Below, piece after piece: positions 33,228 through 44,469 of a stretch of 64,000 nucleotides of DNA. Positions within the stretch are counted from its first letter, which is position 1. Every line of letters begins with the position of its first letter. This DNA comes from Ctenosaura bakeri (taxonomy: Eukaryota > Chordata > Lepidosauria > Squamata > Iguanidae): the NCBI GenBank assembly GCA_948474755.1, contig CAOLHI010000414.1:558001-622000 (forward strand), in the 5' to 3' direction. A model generated the notes under the pieces. That model made no database searches. It saw only the letters and a program-made list of their open reading frames with translations, and was not told the origin of the DNA. A program made the position numbers and the translations under genes.

Positions 33228-33545
33228 AGTGGCTCTATACTTCCTCTCTCATCCATCTCCTTCCTTGGGTTTATGGGGTGGGAGATCAGGAGAGTGTTTA
33301 TGGTGCTGAGAAATCAGGCTGTGAGCCATCCTTAGCTGGCTAGGAAGCAGCTGATGGGAGAGGAAGAGGACCAGAGGTGAGTTTTTAAAGGGCTGCACAG
33401 CCTGATCAGAGCCACCAAGAGGGAAGGTTCCCCTAGAAAAGATGCATTTGAAGTGGGGAGGGGGCAAGGATTGATGAAACTCACAAATAATCAAATCCAT
33501 GAAAGTGAAACCCACAAATGTGGAAGGCCAACTGTACTTTAGGTC
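33228..33545. mobile_element. Probable Tigger-like MITE
   Basis: The right end, aatgtggaaggccaactgta preceded by gaaacccac, is the typical inverted terminus of a Tigger-like family. A candidate left end is tagtggctctatacttcctc near 33,228. The interior is GC/purine-rich and non-coding. Confidence 0.45.
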
Positions 33546-33614
33546 CTGTATTGGGAAAAAGGCATGATTTTTTTTAATTTGCACATCCTCCACTCCCCGC
33601 CACTGTAAGAGCCT

Positions 33615-33760
33615 TGTTTTTTAGAAGTCTTCAAATAGAGGTTGCATGGTCATCTCTCAGGAATGCTTTAGTTGTGTATTCCTGCATGGAAGGGGGTTGA
33701 ACTAGATGGTCCCTGCAGTTCCTTCTGACTCTTAAGATTCTGTGATTCTATATACATTCA
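33615..33760 (+). mobile_element. CR1-like LINE 3' tail
   Basis: gcatggaagggggttgaact, agatggtccctgcagttcct and the ending attctgtgattctata are the CR1 3' untranslated region with its octamer-type ATTCTATGA tail. Confidence 0.85.
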
Positions 33761-33764
33761 AGAC

Positions 33765-35880
33765 AAACATCCTCCTTTTCTGGGAAATTACAACTATGGG
33801 TATCAAAATACCTCAGGACTGATCCTTTGGTGGCAGGAACCGACTCCAGGATTGAAAAAAGCAGTGCCCTTTAAAAGGCTACGACATAAGGCCAGGTTAA
33901 CAACCTTCACAATCAACTACATATCTTTAAAAAGACAGACTGTCACTGATTTTGTCAAAGGGGAGCAAAATATACTTTCCCTTCTCTCATTCAGAGTGGC
34001 CTCTTAGGTTCTTCAGTGCCTCAGGCAAGCTTGTAAATGTACTGAATTGGGTTTCCAGCCTCTTACAGCCAACAGTCAATAAACTGTCCAGGTTCCACTC
34101 ACAGAGTAGAGTAAAGCCAGTCTATCCTAATAGTATGTGACATCAGCAGTGATACTAATATAGAGAGCTACATGGAAGCAAGTGACATTTTTTAGAAAGC
34201 CTCCTGCTTTCTTTCTAAAATCAGGGCACTACATACTAGGCTTGAGTCTTTGTTGTCTTGCACACATTGTTAAGCAATCCAAAGGACAGAGGGAGTGAGC
34301 GTTTGGAACCCTCACCCCACCCCGGGCTTCATTTTCTGAGAGATAATTTGTGTGACACATGCACAGGTTTCCGTGGATGAAATCAAATGGAAATTTTGTA
34401 CTCTCGAGGAGCTGTCAAGCTCTATTGGCTACAGTTTATCTTCTCCAAATGGTTTCTGCATTTTCATATCAATAAATTATAATACAGCTGCATTTTCAAG
34501 CATTCTCTCAAAGCAAAATCTTATATTCATCCTGACTGCAATCTACCAAAGCCAGCGTGGGCATCTTGTAGAGTCACTGCAAGGAACAGTCTTACCCAGC
34601 CAAGCATATTTCTCTCAAGAAATCTCTAGGGCATCAAACAAGCACACAATGAGTCCCCTATTCAGTCCTAACAGCTGTATGACAACTGTGCTAACCTCCA
34701 AATTCACTGCTCAATATAGAGGCAATGAATTGGGGGGGGATTGGGGGGATGAGCAATTTTTAGATGCTAACAGTAAAAACGGTAAAAACGTAAGCTATGA
34801 TTAAAGACAGTAGAGCTCTAAAGAAAAATTAACAGTACGAACTTGAAGGAGAACGAGAAGCTAAAAATGAGATGGAGGAACCAAGTGGTGGCTGATGGTT
34901 CCCAATCCAGTGGGGTGGTGAATCCATGCTTTAGTTTAAATTTTTAAAGAGCTATCCAAGGTGCTGAGCCTACGAGGGTATAGGGTTCAGAACCCAGAAT
35001 AGCTCCTTTAAATCTCAGAGTGACTATATTGCCTACTGACATGGAAACTGTCAGTTGCTATTGCAGAAACCACAAAACCAAAGGCTTGCTGCTGGGAGGA
35101 CTTTTTTCTAGTAAAGGGCTTCCTTGGAGGTACCACCTTTTTTCTCTTCAGATATTCCTTCCCATTAATCCCAGTGTGTGGGGGCGGGGGGATTGGAGAA
35201 TGATGTCATCTCCATGCATAGCATATTTTCCCCTTCATCTAAGGATTAGGGAATGTGATGCTCTTCCAATCTGGAAGACCTCCTTTTTGCTTTTACCCTA
35301 GAGCACCAATAGTGGAAATGCAAGAGCAAGATTTCCCTGCCCACAGTGGAGAGGATTGACAGGAGAAAAGAAGACCCACTTATTCTATTGTTCTTAGAGC
35401 ACCTTTCTGTGCTTAAGCCACAATCTAGCAAACTCACTGGGATATGCTTGCTATTAAACTCTACTGGGGCTGCTTTTGCACATGCACACACATATAACCA
35501 TCTTATTTTTATAACTGCAGCTACTACAAAACTATAAATTCTCAAAGCTCCCTTAAGACTCAAAGGTCCTCTCTCAAGGGAAACAATTTGACATTGTGGG
35601 AGCCACAACAGAAACACATACACAGCTGACACCTCACAAGTAATGTGTAAGTAAGAGACTACTTGCTTTTCATCACAGGTTAGTTATTTAAAGCTTCCAG
35701 ACCAAACATGTGCTACTTTCAAGCCCGTGCAACTAGAAATGATCCAAAAGTACTTAAAATAACCAAGACAAAAAAAAAGTGCATCTCAAATAGCACCTCT
35801 GAAAACGCTGTAATTAGAATATCAAGTCAGGCTTGTCTTTCACACTTCATCCACCAGTTACTTTTTTTCCCCTTGAAGAT
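33765..35880. other. Unassigned intron-like DNA
   Basis: A 150-codon plus-strand frame at 34,352-34,804 shows no family motif and is probably chance. No repeat identified. Confidence 0.45.
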
Positions 35881-35894
35881 AACAGGCATGTTTC

Positions 35895-36275
35895 ATGAGG
35901 ACACAGGAGAGTGCTTTCTCAGTGGCTGCTCCCAGGTTATGGAATTCCTTCCCACAGGAGGATTGGTTGGCCTTCTTTTTGCTCTCTTTCTGCCACCAGC
36001 AAAGGTTTTTTTTCATGTAGGAAGGACTCTGGCTCTTAACTTAATGTGGCAAAAGGGTATTTTCAATGTGGCATAGTATGCTGGGTTTTATCCCTTTTCA
36101 GTTACATTTGCAATGTGTTTTAAATTGCTTTAACTTTGCGCTTTTAATGAAATTGTAGTTTAATCGTTTTTTAAAAATTGAACTAGTAGCTTTTTTGTTG
36201 TCCTTTCTTTTCATTTCTTGCAAGCTTGAGCTAGGAGAAAGGCAATGTATACATTAAATAAATAAATAAGGAGAT
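35895..36275 (+). mobile_element. L2-like LINE 3' end
   Basis: gtgctttctcagtggctgct, cccaggttatggaattcctt, then the long T-rich 3' region ending gagaaaggcaatgtatacat and (AAAT)n, are the end of an L2-type LINE. Confidence 0.7.
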
Positions 36276-36279
36276 ATTG

Positions 36280-37205
36280 AAAGCGTGTACACTTTTTGTG
36301 CCTTTTTGACTGGGCAAACACTATTACTGTATATATTGATTCTGGAATTTTTCTTTATAAACAAGACAGTTCCTGCAGCTTTTTGAATCACTTCAGATTA
36401 CATTACTGTAATTTTAAATGGTAAGATATATTTTTTAAAAAAATAAATAAATAAAAAGCAATAATTATTCCCAAGGTACACCTAACATTTTGCTTAGGTT
36501 TTGTATGTTGCAACTGCAAAATTATTTACAGGACTAATTACTGCACTATTCAGGAAGCGGAACAAAACACAATTGTAGTTTTTGAGCAAATGAGGAACAC
36601 GATACTTTTAATTACTGAAAAGATGAAACAGAAAGGAATTAAACAGCATCTTAGTTGGACATCTTTCACAGCTATACACTATGAAAATAACCTACGTTTG
36701 GAAAACAGAAGATGCTAAGAAGCAGTCAGGAACTGGACAGCTGATTTTCTATCTCTATGTACTGAAGACAACTTTGTCAAACTTGGTATTAAATACTTAC
36801 TTAGCACCTCATGTGGGATACAGTGAATTTAGCCTAGTTGTATTTAGACTTCTTTCTTACTAGAACACCCTCACCAAATAATATATTCTAAATATTCATT
36901 TCATTTATTTACAAATATTTATAAACTGCTTAGATTCAAAAATTTCAAATCAAGTCTTATATCAATACGACATAAATATACACAATATCTAATATATTCA
37001 ATATGCAACTAACACAACTATGTTATGTGGACCATGAAATAATCAGGCTGGATTTAACAGCCAAGGACTGTGTAAATACATATGTTTTTAATACATATGT
37101 TAAAAACAGTGGGAGAATGTGGAATTTCTTAGGGATAAGGATTTCACATTGCAGAACAGAGAAAGAAGATGGCATTTTAAGATTAGTGAATAACTAATAT
37201 GTTAT
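36280..37205. other. Unassigned AT-rich intron-like DNA
   Basis: AT-rich and without recognisable features. Confidence 0.45.
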
Positions 37206-37308
37206 TCTTTATCAACCTGGTGCCTTCCAAACGTTGCTGGGCGATAATTCTTACCACCATATCCACTGGCTATGCTAGCTATAATAGAGAACGATAATCT
37301 GAAACATT

Positions 37309-37522
37309 TGGGACCCATTCACATTATGGAATTACACAACTATTATTCCACTACAACTACCTATGGATTCCTAGGGTTTGTAGTTTGATGCAACACAAGA
37401 ACACTCTGGCTGAGAATTCTAAATGCCTCTCTCCACAAAGCAAATCCCAGGATTTCACAAGATGGAACCATGGCAGTTGAACCAAAATAATAGCACTATA
37501 TTCTGCAGTGTGAATTGGTCCC
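37309..37522. mobile_element. MITE of the foldback family, complete copy
   Basis: Inverted ends gggacccattcaca and tgtgaattggtccc. Inside them lie the family arms (tattattccact / ataatagcactat and gattcctagggtttgtag / gcaaatcccaggattt) around a short centre with ctctggctgagaattctaa. Confidence 0.75.
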
Positions 37523-37649
37523 AGGAGGTTAGGAAATATTTGGTTGGGTCCAGACTATCTGAAAGGCTATCTCCATCCCTTCCTGCACCCCCCTCTAAAA
37601 AAGCTATCTGAATGTTGAGATATTAACAGTAAAGACTCCACCCCCTCTG

Positions 37650-38030
37650 TTTCCAACTTTTGGTGACGAAGTACGAGGTGGCTTTCAAAGTACTTGCTCC
37701 CAGGCTGTGAACCTCCCTCCCATGGAAACATCCTCTCTACTCTCCTTTTGCTAGAATGCAAAGACTTCTCTTTATTTATACTGGCTTTTGACCGTTAACT
37801 GGTTGCTGTGGAAAGGTCATTTCATAGGTGCTGTATTTTTTTCTTTCCTTGTTCTATCTTAAATTCAACTAGTTTTTATTGCATGTTAATTTTAATGTGA
37901 TAGTTACTTACGGTAGTTGTTGTTTTTTAATTTGCTCTTTAATATGATTTTTAGCTTTATTTTGCTTACATCTACGTTGTAAGCTACCTTGAGTTCTGCA
38001 GGCAGGATATAAATGAACACATAAATGAAA
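37650..38030 (+). mobile_element. L2-like LINE 3' end
   Basis: gtgaacctccctcccatgga, a T-rich region, then gttgtaagctaccttgagtt and ggcaggatataaatgaa form an L2-type LINE terminus. Confidence 0.7.
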
Positions 38031-38035
38031 ATATC

Positions 38036-38222
38036 CATTGTGGTATAGTGTTTTGAGCGTTGGGCCAAGATTCAACTCCTCACTTGGTCATGGAAACCCA
38101 CTGGGTGACCTTGTGTACATGATATACTTTCAGACCCAGAAAACCCTGTGACAGATTCATCTTAGAGTTGCTGTAAGTGAAAAATGACTTGAAGGTATGC
38201 AACAACAGCAACGATAACAACA
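38036..38222 (+). mobile_element. tRNA-headed SINE with BovB-type tail
   Basis: Forward copy: gtggtatagtgttttgagcg, tggaaacccactgggtgacc, tgacttgaaggtatgcaaca. The part around the B box is shortened. The 5S-headed SINE follows directly. Confidence 0.82.
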
Positions 38223-38234
38223 TAGCTATGACCC

Positions 38235-38462
38235 TAATTACCCTAAAAGCACCAGATCCTTTTTGATCTTGGAAGCTAAATAGGGTCAGCTCTGGTTAGT
38301 ACTTGAATGGGACACTGCCAAAGACTACCAGGTGTGGTAGGCTATATTTCAGAGGAGGGAACTGGCAAACTCACCTCTGAATATTCCTCACCTAAGAAAA
38401 CCCTACGAAATCCATAGGGTTGCCGTAAGTCAACAGCCAAAGGCACACACACACACACACAT
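38235..38462 (+). mobile_element. 5S-rRNA-headed SINE with BovB-type tail
   Basis: The first ~115 bases are a 5S rRNA derivative: gatcttggaagctaaatagg, ggttagtacttgaatgggac and the end ggtgtggtaggct cover the internal control region. A SINE body (gagggaactggcaaactcac) and tail (ggttgccgtaagtcaaca, aaggcaca) follow, then a (CA)n run. It is a SINE3-type element, not a functional 5S gene, because the control region carries substitutions and no T-run terminator follows. Confidence 0.88.
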
Positions 38463-38559
38463 AACATAGCTGGAATGTATATTTACAGTCATCAGAACTC
38501 ACGATATCTCCACATGATGTCACTGTCATGTGATGAGGACACATTGCTGCCAGTCTGTG

Positions 38560-38908
38560 AGCTGTGCTTTTGCACAATCTCATCATGGTCCTGCTGCCAA
38601 CACGTCCCCACCCATTATGATCGTGGGATATTCCATTACCAGAAAAAAAATCCAGTAATGGCCCCAAATTGCACAATGTTCCAATCGCCAGCGGTTGTGT
38701 GGAAAGGGAGCAAGCACGATTTAGGAGCTTTCTTTCCCAGTGCAGCATGGGAAGTGGCCGGCTGCACTGCAGAAGGAAGGCATATGTCACCTGTGCTACC
38801 CTTCTGCAGGCAGCCAGCTGGTGCGGAGGGGAGTGTTTGGGTTGTGCTGGGATACTGCCGGGATCATGACAGGACGACGATGGAGGCAAGTAAGGTGCAG
38901 AAATGGCC
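38560..38908. mobile_element. GC-rich MITE related to the 7.9 and 41.5 kb copies
   Basis: ggctgcactgcagaaggaag and the end taaggtgcagaaatggcct match the 41.5 kb element. The left end was not located. Confidence 0.55.
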
Positions 38909-38909
38909 T

Positions 38910-40435
38910 GAGACACCATTCTCGTGGTCACTGAGAAGGCTTTGTAACTACCAGATAAAATTTTTATCACAGCTGTTGGCACCACACAAATAAATAGTAC
39001 CCTAGAAAATTTTAATTCCTGGGGAGAGGGAAATATCCATTAAACAAATCAGCATCTAACCATACTTTTAAAAAACCTTCAACAAGCAAGTGAGTCTTGG
39101 AGTTATTAGTTGCACCAATTAAAATGGGTCCTCCACATACTAACTAATAAAAGTGTTACTTGATTAACTGACTAATTAAGCCTACTCTCTAATGTCCCAC
39201 TAACTAATAATTACCATGAGGTATAACTCATCCATTGGTGCCTTCCATCATCTGAATTTGGCTAGCTGTGAAGCAAGAGAACTTACAGCACAGTATAACT
39301 ACTAAGGATCTTATTTACTGAGAAATAAACTGAACACACAATCAATAGGGCAGAGTTTTAATGAGCTCTACAGAAAACTGTAGGGGATTTGCCCTTAATA
39401 ATGACCTCAGTGAGTGCAGGAGGTAGAGGAGATATCACTACAAGGAAGGACAGTTCAAAATTTTGAAGCTAACTCACATTTCTACAAAAAAGGCACATAT
39501 GGCTGCAGAGCTGATAACTTTATGAGCCTGGGTAAAGATCTTAGTGACAATTGGAGCAGATTTACGACTATATGTAACTTTATCCACAGTTAAGTCAAAT
39601 TTCTAGCTGTTTGTGTCCAGCTTTGGAGGCCAAACACATTACATGGACCCAATGCATACTCAACACTCAAAACTAATTTGACTTCACCTCTGATGTAAGC
39701 GAAAGCATGGCTCAACAAGGAGAACAGCAGAAGAAATGCCATAGTCTGCTCGATGTAAGAGTAAGGCTTAACCAGTCAATACAGTTGCAATTCCATTTCA
39801 AATATGTTATATCTTTAGCCTTCACATCACAACAAGCTAGAGTGAGCTCTCTAGTATATTTGTCCCCTAATGAGTCAAAGAAACAACTAAGCAGCAAATT
39901 GTAAGTTCATTATTTGACTGTCTGAAAGACAAACAAGCCAGAGTGTTGGCTTGTCTTAGGGTATGAACACCACACCAAATAAACAGGAGTAACTGGTCAC
40001 CACCAACCAGCATTTCACTGGCTGATGGTCAGCAAAATGGAATTCACAATACATCCACAATGCTCAACCATGGTCAGAGGAAAAACAAACTATAGTTTTA
40101 CTTTCTTACGATCTCAGTACGGCCACTATGAGCAATCTCCAGAGGTGTCAGAAGCCATCCAAGTAAAAATAGGGATTTTGTGCTGCTGTACCATGTGCTA
40201 AGCCACCATGGTTGCAGACCAGGGTGGTCTCTGGCAGAAAAAGAGAGGCACATTCCTCTCCCCTTAATCTGAGCACTGTAGCCTGGAGTAGGAAGCTGTC
40301 GGAAGCTTCAGACAAATCTTGACTACCCACATTAGTCACAGACTTCCCTTGATCAGAGAGTAACAACAAAGTCTTTCAAAATTATGCTGGTATCTGCTGT
40401 GACTAAGGATGGGCAGAATTTGCCACTAAAGAAGA
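38910..40435. other. Intron-like DNA containing only the ankyrin-like candidate
   Basis: Apart from the candidate at 40,110-40,185, no exon or repeat was recognised. Confidence 0.4.
40110..40185 (-). CDS. Candidate ankyrin-like exon fragment, possibly decayed
   Basis: On the minus strand, LLTPLEIAHSGRTEI is followed at once by a donor-like GTAAGAAAG in phase 0. TPLEIAHSGRTEIV matches the first half of an ankyrin repeat well. Upstream, the neighbouring frame reads FYLDGF, which would suit the start of the repeat. The two halves thus lie in different frames, suggesting a frame break. A possible acceptor is the TACAG just before 40,185. It may belong with the candidate at 57.7 kb, or be a pseudogene remnant. 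Confidence 0.3.
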
Positions 40436-40439
40436 AGAC

Positions 40440-40622
40440 AGCACTCAAGTCTTGTTTTTAATTTGTTTTAATTAACTAATATGTTTTAGGGGAATAGAAG
40501 GGTTGGAGGGTGGGGAGGATAGGGTGCGTTTTAATGTTTTAATGTTTTTATATATTTTTGTAATGCCGCCTCGATCCATTGGGAGAGGCGGGATAGAAAT
40601 AAATTTTATTATTATTATTATT
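40440..40622 (+). mobile_element. L2-like LINE 3' tail with (TTA)n
   Basis: A T-rich run, then ccgcctcgatccattgggag, aggcgggatagaaataaa and a (TTA)n repeat. This terminus is almost the same as the tail of the SINEs at 6.5 and 59.7 kb. Confidence 0.78.
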
Positions 40623-40929
40623 ATAAGTCAAAAAAACTGCAGAGTTATGGTTTGCTAAATTAAGAAAGTTAAGTCTAAACTCAGCCTCAGAGTTCTGCTA
40701 CATCTGCAGCATTTTGTGTGTGTGGGTATTTTAACTAACTGCACTTCTACTACTGAATCCATCAATCATTATTTTACGGCATTTCATATTTTATTTCCAC
40801 ATTTCTGAGAACGCTTTAATGGTTTTAGTCTCTGAATTACCCTGAGACAAGTGATGAGCAGCAAGACTGCAAAGATTACAAAATGAAGTTGCTTATGTTC
40901 TAGTTCCTAAATTATAAGCTGAAGAGACA

Positions 40930-41035
40930 GCTAATGTTTGCATCTGAAGAAATGGGCTGTAGTCTATGAAAGCTTATGCTGAAATGGTTAGTCTTAATGC
41001 TACTGCAAGATATCTCTCCTGCTTTTTATACTGAA
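40930..41035 (-). repeat. Copy of the (catgagctttc) repeat family
   Basis: atctgaagaaatgggctgta, tctatgaaagcttatgctga and ttagtcttaatgctactgca are the reverse complement of the family motifs. Confidence 0.6.
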
Positions 41036-41337
41036 ATATACTTCCACAACTACCTATCTTTTTTTTAAAACTGTTAATGTTTCCTGTTATTTATGAACGG
41101 ACTTCTCAGTGTTATACAAAAATGACGATCAGTCAGAATTTACTACTGCAACCAACAAAATCATGCTTTAGAAAGAAACTAAATATCAAAATCCAAAAAT
41201 TCAATAATAATGATTTTGTCAAACTGCCAGATTCTGCCCTTTGTCCTTTGTAGACCACAGTTTGTAAGGTTACTTTCAAGGTAATTAACAACAGATACAG
41301 TTCAAGGCTAGGAGAGTAATTAATAAGTGTTATAATT

Positions 41338-42006
41338 ATTGTCATCACTATGTGCCTTCAAGTTGTTTCTGACTGAGGGTGACTCTAAGGTGAGCCGATC
41401 AACAAGGTTTTCTTGGCAACATTTTGCAGGGTGCATGTGTCATTTTCTTCCTCTAAAGTTGAAAAGTGTGACCTGCTCAAGGCCACACAGTGGGTTTCTA
41501 TGACCGAGGCTCTTTCCACACGGCATTTGCCATGCAAAAGGGCGCCTGGAACATCGCGCAATTGTGAGAAGTGATCTGCATGACACATTCACAATCATGC
41601 AGTGCTCTAGGGGCCAGCAGGCGCCAATCGTGCACCTTTTCATTTTTAGCTGGAAGCCGAAAATGGTGCGTGATCACACATTGCTCCCAGGCCCCATGCA
41701 CACTTACCTGGCATGCGGAGCCTCCGTAGCCGCAGCGGACGCGCTTCCTGCCCCAGAACAGTCTGGGAAACTCCCGGGCTGCACTGCAAAAGGAAGAGGC
41801 GGGGTTCTCACGCTACCTGCTCAGGAGCAGGCAGCTCATGCAGAGCTGAAGCAGTGGGGATGCGAGAGCCTCTCGCTGGAGGCTGTTCACGCGATCCCCA
41901 CACCCCAGCACCAAAAAAGGGTAAGGTGCAGAAAGGGCTCAAGAGGGGATTTGAACCATGGTCTCCCAACATCCTAGTCCAATACTCAAGCCATGTTGGC
42001 TCTCTA
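41338..42006 (-). mobile_element. tRNA-headed SINE with BovB-type tail, split by a GC-rich MITE
   Basis: The tail and body (gtgccttcaagttgtttctg ... caaggccacacagtgggttt) lie at 41,338-41,507. The head (gggatttgaaccatggtctc ... aatactcaagccatgttggc) resumes at ~41,936. The MITE inserted between them. Confidence 0.82.
41508..41936. mobile_element. GC-rich MITE, TIR ggctctttccacac / gtgcagaaagggctc
   Basis: A CpG-bearing insert bounded by imperfect inverted ends related to those at 7,883 and 8,343. The internal motif gggctgcactgcaaaaggaa is shared with the 38.6 kb copy. The open frames across it arise from high GC. Confidence 0.75.
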
Positions 42007-42264
42007 TAGTTCTTACAAAGTAAATTTCCTTTCTCATTTTTCAAAAGTAACTAACATGGTTATCTTTTTAATTACTTTTTTAAAATGCCACAAGCTGCTA
42101 TTTGTGGTGCAAATATACCTGTGGGGTCACACACTTCTGTAACTATAAAAATAACTAAAACCAATCACAGTTGTACCAATCAATTTCATCCAACCAGGTA
42201 AAAGTATTGCTGGTGTTATGTTACAACTGTAATTTGAATTCGTCATGCCCAGAGCTTGGATTTT

Positions 42265-42372
42265 TTTTTAAACCACAAACTTTAGAATCCTCTAGTCAGT
42301 ATCACCGCTGATCATGCAGGCTCAAAGATTTTGGGAGCTATAGTCCAAAAAAATAATTTTCCCAAGCTCTGG
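42265..42372. repeat. Diverged palindromic MITE ('gggagctatagtcc')
   Basis: One arm, gattttgggagctatagtcc, and a weaker opposite arm around aaccacaaactttagaatcc resemble the MITE at 63.6 kb. Confidence 0.45.
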
Positions 42373-42374
42373 TC

Positions 42375-44260
42375 ATGCCTTGGTGAATGCATAAAAGATG
42401 CATTGCAAGAATCTAATTACTGCTAATGAGTTACTTTCAAGCTGTGCTGCAAACATCTCATGATTCCATCCAGGCCTTGTCCCAAACTGACAGAGTGTTC
42501 CGGATTCAAACTTGATTCCATCCCCAGGCTCTGGCTGGGAAACACAATTTTTGAAATTAAAGAATGCAACAACCAATTTTTTCACTGAGTAGAAAAATTG
42601 ACCTCAAAAGACCTCTCACAGGACAAGGAGAAAAGGAGAGAAACATAAAAACCTATAATCCACAAGCAGTAATACACAGCTACTGCTGAATACTTTTTCA
42701 TAGAAATCCATGGATGCAAGTCAATTTTAATTCAAAAATATTACCCAATAATACAATAGAAGGCTGCAAGCCCCATAAGCACAAAATTGAATAATTGGAA
42801 TTTATTTGTTGGGGTGCCGAGCTATATCTTGCTGCTTTAAAAATCCATGTTTATACAATTTGCTGTAAACACCTCTTCTAATAAACGTCTCAGTAAATTG
42901 TTTGCAGCTATTAAAAACAAGGGGGGAAAGAACTAAAGCTATGGAAGATAAATTGTCTCTTCTCATGCCATATTGCTCATTGTATGGGATCAATATAGCA
43001 ACACTGCTCAACTATCCAGTTGCGTGTAACATGCCTTGGAATGTCACTTAAATCCAGCAGGATGGGCTATGAACGCTAAGGGCCAAAGCAGAGACTGCTT
43101 TATATATACAGTGCTCAGGTATTGTCTTCCAACCAACGGCATTTTATGCTACATGAAAAGTGTTGTGGGACAGATCCAGAAAAGGACCCAAGCATGCCAT
43201 AAAAAGACCTGGCACCTAAATCTTTAAAGTAAAATCAACTTTGGTCCTAAGAGATCAAGTCCCTCCAGGTCTAGGTAGCCTTGGTCAAACCTCTATTTCC
43301 AATTAAATTTTCCTTCAATCCCCAAATTCCTAGCATTACGGTTGAGCATTGATTTAGGCAACCAAAAAAAAAAGAAAAAGAAAAGAAAGATACAGTAGAA
43401 CTCTATCTACAAAACTGCAATGCTAACACTCCATGAACTTTCTAAAAGACTGCACATGTATAAGAAGGCATTTTCATGCTGGTATGCTTTATACAGTGTT
43501 CCTACAGCTGTGTAACCAAATTCATTCTCAACTCAATTCTGCTGACACCATAATGGCATTCAATGCTTCGTCAATGAAAAGCAAATTTAGTAATCTTAAA
43601 AGTAACTTAATTGAAGGAATTTCAAGTGGATAGTTTCTCTGCAGGTTTGAAGAAAAATCAAAATGCATCAGATTTCACAAATAGTTCAGATCATTATAGT
43701 AGGATGCCTTGCACAATATGCATTTTCTTCCAAGTCACTGTTATTTAGTATAGACAACTATTTTGCACATGGAAAATATTGTATTTTATGTTAATTTGCC
43801 TTTTTTTAAAAAGCTTCAAAACCTAATTGCTAATTAAAATACATTAGCTAGTGATATTTTCATCATTACTTAAGAAAATCTTTTTTCCACAGAAAGCTCT
43901 TTTATAGTGAATGATGCTCAAACTATTCTGCTCCTCCCTTAATGTTTCTCTCCCCTTCACCCATGAAAACTGTCTGGAGAGTTGCTACACTTTTATTTCC
44001 TACAGCTATTTGTTTTCACAATCTAGATACTGCCTCATTGATTCACAAACTGGCCACTGCTATCAGCTATATTAAAAGCTTTTACTGCAGGAGCGCACAG
44101 TCTCAGGTCCTAGGCCAGACCTCTGAAAATCCCAATCTGGACCTCTGAGACTCCCCAAAAGGCCACATCCCCTTCCCCATTACAAAGTTGTTCAGTGCTT
44201 TCTCACATTTTGTACATCTTTTCTCCTCCATTCCAACTGTTGAAACCATATTCATAAAGC
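42375..44260. other. Unassigned intron-like DNA
   Basis: No exon or repeat recognised. Confidence 0.45.
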
Positions 44261-44264
44261 TTAG

Positions 44265-44468
44265 GGCTTTTCCGCAGTATACTGTTATAGTGCTATTATT
44301 CCACTTTCAACATCTTGTGGAATTCTGGGGTTTGTAGTTTACTGAGGTCAAATAGCTCTCTGGCTAAGAATTCTAACTGCCCCTCTCTAAACTACAACCC
44401 CCAGGATTCCATAAGATGTTGAAAGGGGAATAATAGCACTATAACAGTGCACTGCAGAAATGGTCTTA
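44265..44468. mobile_element. MITE of the foldback family, complete copy
   Basis: The ends agggcttttccgcagt and actgcagaaatggtctt are inverted. The arms share tagtgctattattccacttt and tgttgaaaggggaataatag. The centre has ctctggctaagaattctaac, as in the 37.3 kb copy. Confidence 0.8.
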
Positions 44469-44469
44469 G

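Noticed and set aside
34352..34804. 150-codon plus-strand ORF as a small gene
   Set aside because: No domain, no repeat or splice context, and composition like the surrounding intron.
38232..38350. Functional 5S rRNA gene
   Set aside because: The control region carries substitutions, a SINE body follows without a T-run terminator, and three similar dispersed copies exist.
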